Both the position numbers and the translations under genes were made by a program. A stretch of DNA of 64,000 bases from Cannabis sativa (taxonomy: Eukaryota > Streptophyta > Magnoliopsida > Rosales > Cannabaceae), in NCBI RefSeq assembly GCF_029168945.1, contig NC_083603.1, positions 8,928,001 through 8,992,000 on the forward strand, given 5' to 3'. The notes beneath the pieces are model-generated. The model made no database searches and was not told where the DNA came from. It saw only the letters and a program-made list of their open reading frames with translations. Of the stretch, positions 59,795 through 64,000 are shown piece by piece. Position 1 is the stretch's first letter; every line of letters begins with the position of its first letter.

Positions 59795-59799
59795 AATTA

Positions 59800-61139
59800 T
59801 CTATCATTATTTAAACAATAATATATATGGTCCTATTTTTTGTTTGAGAAATACTAAAAGGCATTTATAGTATCTTGTGAGGTGAAATATTATTAAGGAA
59901 AATATCATTTATTATACTTAATAAAAATTCTTATTTCAAAATATAATCCATTAATTATTTTATACAACACTATTCTAATAATTTCTCATTTTACTCAAAA
60001 AAAAGCTCTTACTATTTTATTTTTTCAAAACCTAAAACGAATTAAATCTCTCTCTAATAACCATATCAGCCCAGCACTTCTCCTTTATTTGCCAAAAAAA
60101 AAGCTCTCCTTTCTCTCTATCTCCGCCGCCTACAACCGCTAAGGACATCCATCAGCAGCCCAACCGTCGTGAAAGACGTCCGACCAATAGCCCAACCGTC
60201 GCCCCTCCTCTAGCTCTCTTACATTGTGGATTAATGGGTAAGTATTTTTTTTTAAATATATTGTTATATAATTGTAAAAGTATAGTATATTTTCGGTAGA
60301 TTTATGTAGTTGTTGTTACTGCCAGGGTTTGGCAGGTCATGTTCTTGCCAGGTCTTGCAGGTCATGTTCCTGCCAGGGTCTAACAAGTATGTTCCTGTCA
60401 GCTTTATCAAGAGGAGAACAAATTTGGATGTGAAGGCCAACTTTATACACTTTTTCCTTGTAGAGGTTAGGTTTCCTTAGTCAAACGAAAGCTCCCTTGG
60501 TCTGAAAGTCACCTTTTGGCCAGCCAGCTTGTGCCCAGATCTTGGTCGGCCATACAAGCTCACACTGGCCGGCCTATAGGCTTCTCTTGGTCGGGCAGAC
60601 ATGTTGGTACAACTTCTTGATAGCTCACTTCACTCCTTTCGGTTGCTGCTTAAAGGTTTTGCCATACCTTGTATGGAGTCCTTGCCTTGCTATTGGCAAG
60701 ACTATATTCCACATGTACTCTATCTTGGCTTACGTGGACATGCTACGTCAGGTGGATAAACAAAGAGCACTAAGGGCATAAATGACATTCCAATCAACAT
60801 ACCCACATATAAATCATATAAGGGTAATTTTTATTTATATACAAGCAAATGTATAATATTACAAAAAAATGTGCAAAAAAATGTAATTACATAATTTTAT
60901 ATAATTTTATGAATATTTACAAATAAACATATATGTTTACAATTTTAACCATTTGATTACTTTCAATTGATTTTCTAAAAAAAACGCATAAAGCTAAATA
61001 TGTAAGTATAAAAATTAATATTTATATTTTGATATATTACTAAAATAATATGTTTACTAAAATTTAATATTGAAATTCCATATTTTAAAATTCCCAGTTT
61101 AGTTATTTAATTAAGTGATTAATTAAATGCGGAATAATG
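59800..61139. other. Repeat debris without a confirmed gene
   Basis: TTGAGAAATACTAAAAGGC at about 59844 resembles the MITE termini at 1715 and 14494. A CT-rich block (60040-60235) followed by ATGG|GTAAGTATT looks like a leader exon with a donor, but no downstream exon is visible. About 60323-60400 has three short tandem copies of a GCCAGG-TCTGGCAGGTCATG-type unit. The block at 60480-60780 is GC-richer and unassigned. Confidence 0.4.
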
Positions 61140-61977
61140 AAACTGGTACTGAAAACAGTTTTTCCGTAGTTACAGAATTCAACTCTGTAACTCCAGAGAA
61201 ACCCAGAAAAACAAACAGTGCATAAAAGTAAAAACACACAAGATTTTTTAACGTGGTTTCAACAATCCTTTCAGATTGTTACTAGTCCACGAGGCCAAGC
61301 CCAGAGATAAGATTCATTAGATCGGTATCAAAAATACAAAGTAATTGACTTATGCATAAATAGACTCCCTCTTATTGTATGCCGCAAGCTTGATGTATTT
61401 TACCTACTAACCGAATCTTGATAAAACTCCAAGAACTCGAACACCCTTCGATCACCTTGAAGAGTGCTTGAATCCTCCCGATTCAAGGCTTAAAGGCTAT
61501 CTCCCGAAAGCCTATACAACCATCTCCCGAAGGTTGTGTGCTTGTATCATCCTGATGCAAGACTTCAAAAGTAATCTCCCAAAAGCTTGTAAAACCCTTC
61601 TCCCGAAGGTGTGCTTGTATCCTCCAGATGCAAGACTTCAAAAGCAATCTCTCGAAAGCTTGTAAATACCTTCTCCCGAAGGTCCACTGATGTTCTTCTT
61701 CGTTGTAGACTTGAATACAGACTCAAGACAATACAAACTACAAATAAACAGAGTAAGAGTCGAACAACTCTTCTCTACATAACAAAGACACTCTTTCCTT
61801 AAGATATGAAAGTGAATGAAAGAGATACAAAACCTAGCTGCTATAAGATGTATTTATAATGAATATACATCTTATTGACAGCTTACATTCGGTCTGAACA
61901 AGACCTCAGCCCACTAGAAACTTCCCTAAAATAATTCTTCAATCAGTCCAGGAATTTCCGTTTCTGTACCTACAAAA
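61140..61977. repeat. LTR-like repeat with internal ~85-bp repeats
   Basis: It contains AAGATTTTTTAACGTGGTTTC, a phrase common in plant copia LTRs. Three imperfect units of a GCTTGTATC-TCC-GATGCAAGA ... TTCAAAAG-AATCTC-C-AAAGC ... TTCTCCCGAAGG pattern lie at about 61462-61690, and an inverted TATA-like TATTTATAATG sits near 61850. No internal coding region is attached, so it may be a solo or broken LTR. Boundaries and orientation are uncertain. Confidence 0.45.
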
Positions 61978-63862
61978 TGTTGGGTTTTGTGCCCTAAATA
62001 AAACCCTTTACAATCTGATTAGTTATCAATATAAGAAATTTGAAGTGATTTATGTTTGCATGAATTTTTCATGCTAATGGTTTAATATGTTTATTACATT
62101 TACACACAAAATCAGTTAAGTCCAGATCATATGTTTATTCACAATTACAGTATCGTCAACACAGTGGAATGTGATTGTGATCATATGAATCAAAAGACTA
62201 AGTCCATGTTTCATCAGTGTTTTGGATTTACACTAATGTGATAATCAGCGATGATGTGTACTTACACTTGGAGTAAGTGTTATGTTCTTTCCAGGACATT
62301 GGTAAAGTATACTAGTTTCGAATGTATGGAGTATACATTGGACTGGACCGATATTGCAACTTAGTTAAGATATTATAAACTTACCGTTATATCTTTCCAA
62401 GTCAATATCAGTAGTTGATCTTAAGATTAAAAGAATCTAAATCCTGATATGCCTAGGCTCAACTCAGGAGTACTATTCATGTTCTTTGATTTATTAGTTA
62501 AGCCTACTTTTGGGTCAGGGTGATACGTATATTTTGGGAACATGATAGTATGATTGAGTGGGAGTGCTGAACATAAATATGGAATCTATAGCTTCTACTG
62601 GTGTATAGAAGTCAAGTGATGATTCCCTTCGAGCTTAGCTAAATAGAAGTAAATGGATGAGCTCTTGTTTAAGTGACTAATTCTTAGATCACTAAACATC
62701 ATTTACAGGTAGCTAAGTGTTTTAAGGGGCAAAATACGTTGAGGGGTGAGAACGGTAAAATTATCCCATCTCGATGTAAATCATCTATATAGAGGATCTT
62801 TCATCACAATAAGATTATAACAATGGTTAAATGAGATAGCATATCTATATCGTGAAACATATAATATGCTCTATATAAGTCTGAGAGTGCAATTCTAAGT
62901 TCTAAGAGTGGATTCAGCGAAGAATTAATAAGTAGGAATTTACTTAGTAAATTCGGTTCACTTATTGGAAGCTCAGCATATAGATCCATGGTCCCCATTC
63001 TAGTTGAGACTATACTACTTGTAAGACTCAATAATTGATTTGTGATTAATCAATTATAATTCTAAAGTTAGACTATGTCTAATTTGTGAATTTTCACTAA
63101 GCAGGGGCGAAATTGTAAAGAAAAGAGATTCTAGGTTTATTTATTTATTAATAGACTTTATATGTCTAATTAATAATTAAATTAAATGACAATATTATTT
63201 AATAATCTATTTTAGTTATTAAATAATTAGTTTTGGCATTGAAATGGTTAGAATTGGAAAATTGACGTTTTTGAGAAAATAAAAATAAAATTTGTGAAAA
63301 CTGCAAAAACCAAGTGAGGCCCATTACACACCATGGCCGGCCACTTAAGCAGGTTTTTCAAATTGATATTTTCATTATTTTAATGCCAAATAATTCCTAA
63401 CCTAAACCTAGTAGTTGCCTATAAATAGAAAGTGATGACTCAGTCAAATAATAACTTTGATAATCTTTTCTGTCAGAAAATTCTCTCTTCAGAAAACTGA
63501 GCCTTCCCTTTCTTTCTATAGCCGAACCTACCCTCTCTCTTTTCTTCTTCATAAATTTCGAACCTTAGTGATAGAGTAAGTGCCCACACACATTAAGTGG
63601 TACCTGAATCATAGATTGGAACACTGTGAAGGATCACACACAAAGAGAAGGACATTCGGGCTCAGATCTTGATAATACTCTGCGACAGAAAGGATACAAG
63701 GGTTAGAGATCTGAGTGGAAGGAGACATTATTCTGCTGCAACTAATGTAAGGTTTTCTTAACTTTATATGTGTTTATTTATCGTTTTAGAAAGTTCATAT
63801 TTAGGGTGTTAAACAACATACTTGTGAGTAGATCTAAGATACTGATAAAATAAATTCCAACA
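61978..63862 (+). repeat. 5' LTR of a retrotransposon cut by the window end
   Basis: 1,885 bp from TGTTGGGTTTTG to ATTCCAACA, a matched inverted end pair (TGTTGG / CCAACA). A strong TATAAATA lies at 63420-63427, with a leader-like CT-rich stretch after it. A primer-site-like sequence follows immediately. The interior and 3' LTR lie beyond the window, so family and completeness cannot be judged. Confidence 0.8.
63420..63427 (+). promoter_or_regulatory. LTR promoter TATA box
   Basis: TATAAATA in GCCTATAAATAGAAAG, a consensus plant core promoter inside the LTR. Confidence 0.65.
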
Positions 63863-63881
63863 ACTAGCCTCAGAGCTATGG
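63863..63881 (+). other. Variant primer-binding site
   Basis: ACTAGCCTCAGAGCTATGG right after the LTR. It matches the initiator Met-tRNA primer site TGGTATCAGAGCTATGG in its second half only. Confidence 0.6.
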
Positions 63882-64000
63882 TAATTGATTTTCTTGCAAG
63901 AAATTTGGACTTTAAAACGATTGTTTGTTATTTGGATGGTTTCATGTTGTGTTGAGTGTTATATGATGATTGATTGATGTTTGTGAATTTTCGTGAAAAA

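Noticed and set aside
60235..60250. ATGG|GTAAGT as the start of a spliced gene
   Set aside because: No acceptor or downstream coding exon could be supported in the following sequence.

Overview
This is AT-rich nuclear plant DNA made almost entirely of transposons around one ordinary gene, a broken CYP93-type cytochrome P450. Plant origin is shown by the P450 family, an FAR1-type MULE transposase, L1-type LINEs with zf-RVT and RNase H domains, Ty1/copia and Ty3/gypsy elements primed by initiator Met-tRNA, and CACTA, Tourist and Mutator MITEs. A eudicot is likely. A member of the Cannabaceae or wider Rosales would fit, but the sequence alone does not prove it.

Layout: 1-2340 holds MITEs; 2341-5660 is a LINE on the minus strand; 5673-8136 is AT-rich with nested inverted repeats; 8137-10445 is a second LINE on the plus strand. 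10479-12070 holds MITEs and foldback repeats; 12470-14480 is a decayed repeat containing a Tourist-like MITE; 15490-16978 is a copia remnant ending in an LTR. 17288-37372 is a 20.1-kb Mutator-like element (MULE). 37737-41014 is the P450. 41241-49588 is a copia element inserted upstream of the P450, with three LTR copies and duplicated flanks. 50311-59794 is a full-length gypsy element. 59800-61977 is repeat debris. 61978-64000 is the start of another LTR retrotransposon that runs off the window.

The main discovery is the giant MULE. It is bounded by terminal inverted repeats and a perfect 10-bp target duplication (TATAAACATA). It carries a broken FAR1/MULE/SWIM transposase, a gene for a viroplasmin/RNase H1-N-like domain, a Ser/Pro-rich coiled-coil protein, a spliced GRF zinc-finger protein with a C-terminal membrane anchor, and an 11-exon Ulp1 (SUMO-protease-like) gene with its catalytic residues present. 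It also contains two tandem-repeat arrays and a duplicated promoter-plus-exon unit. A 228-bp MITE at 10479-10706 shares its termini and looks like a non-autonomous relative. In Arabidopsis, VANDAL MULEs carry accessory anti-silencing proteins that act on tandem motifs inside the element. This MULE has a comparable mix of accessory genes and internal repeats, which is an inference and not a demonstration.

Several coding regions (P450, transposase, copia pol, possibly Ulp1) are broken by single-base or very small indels. These may be real decay or uncorrected assembly errors, and they are flagged individually.
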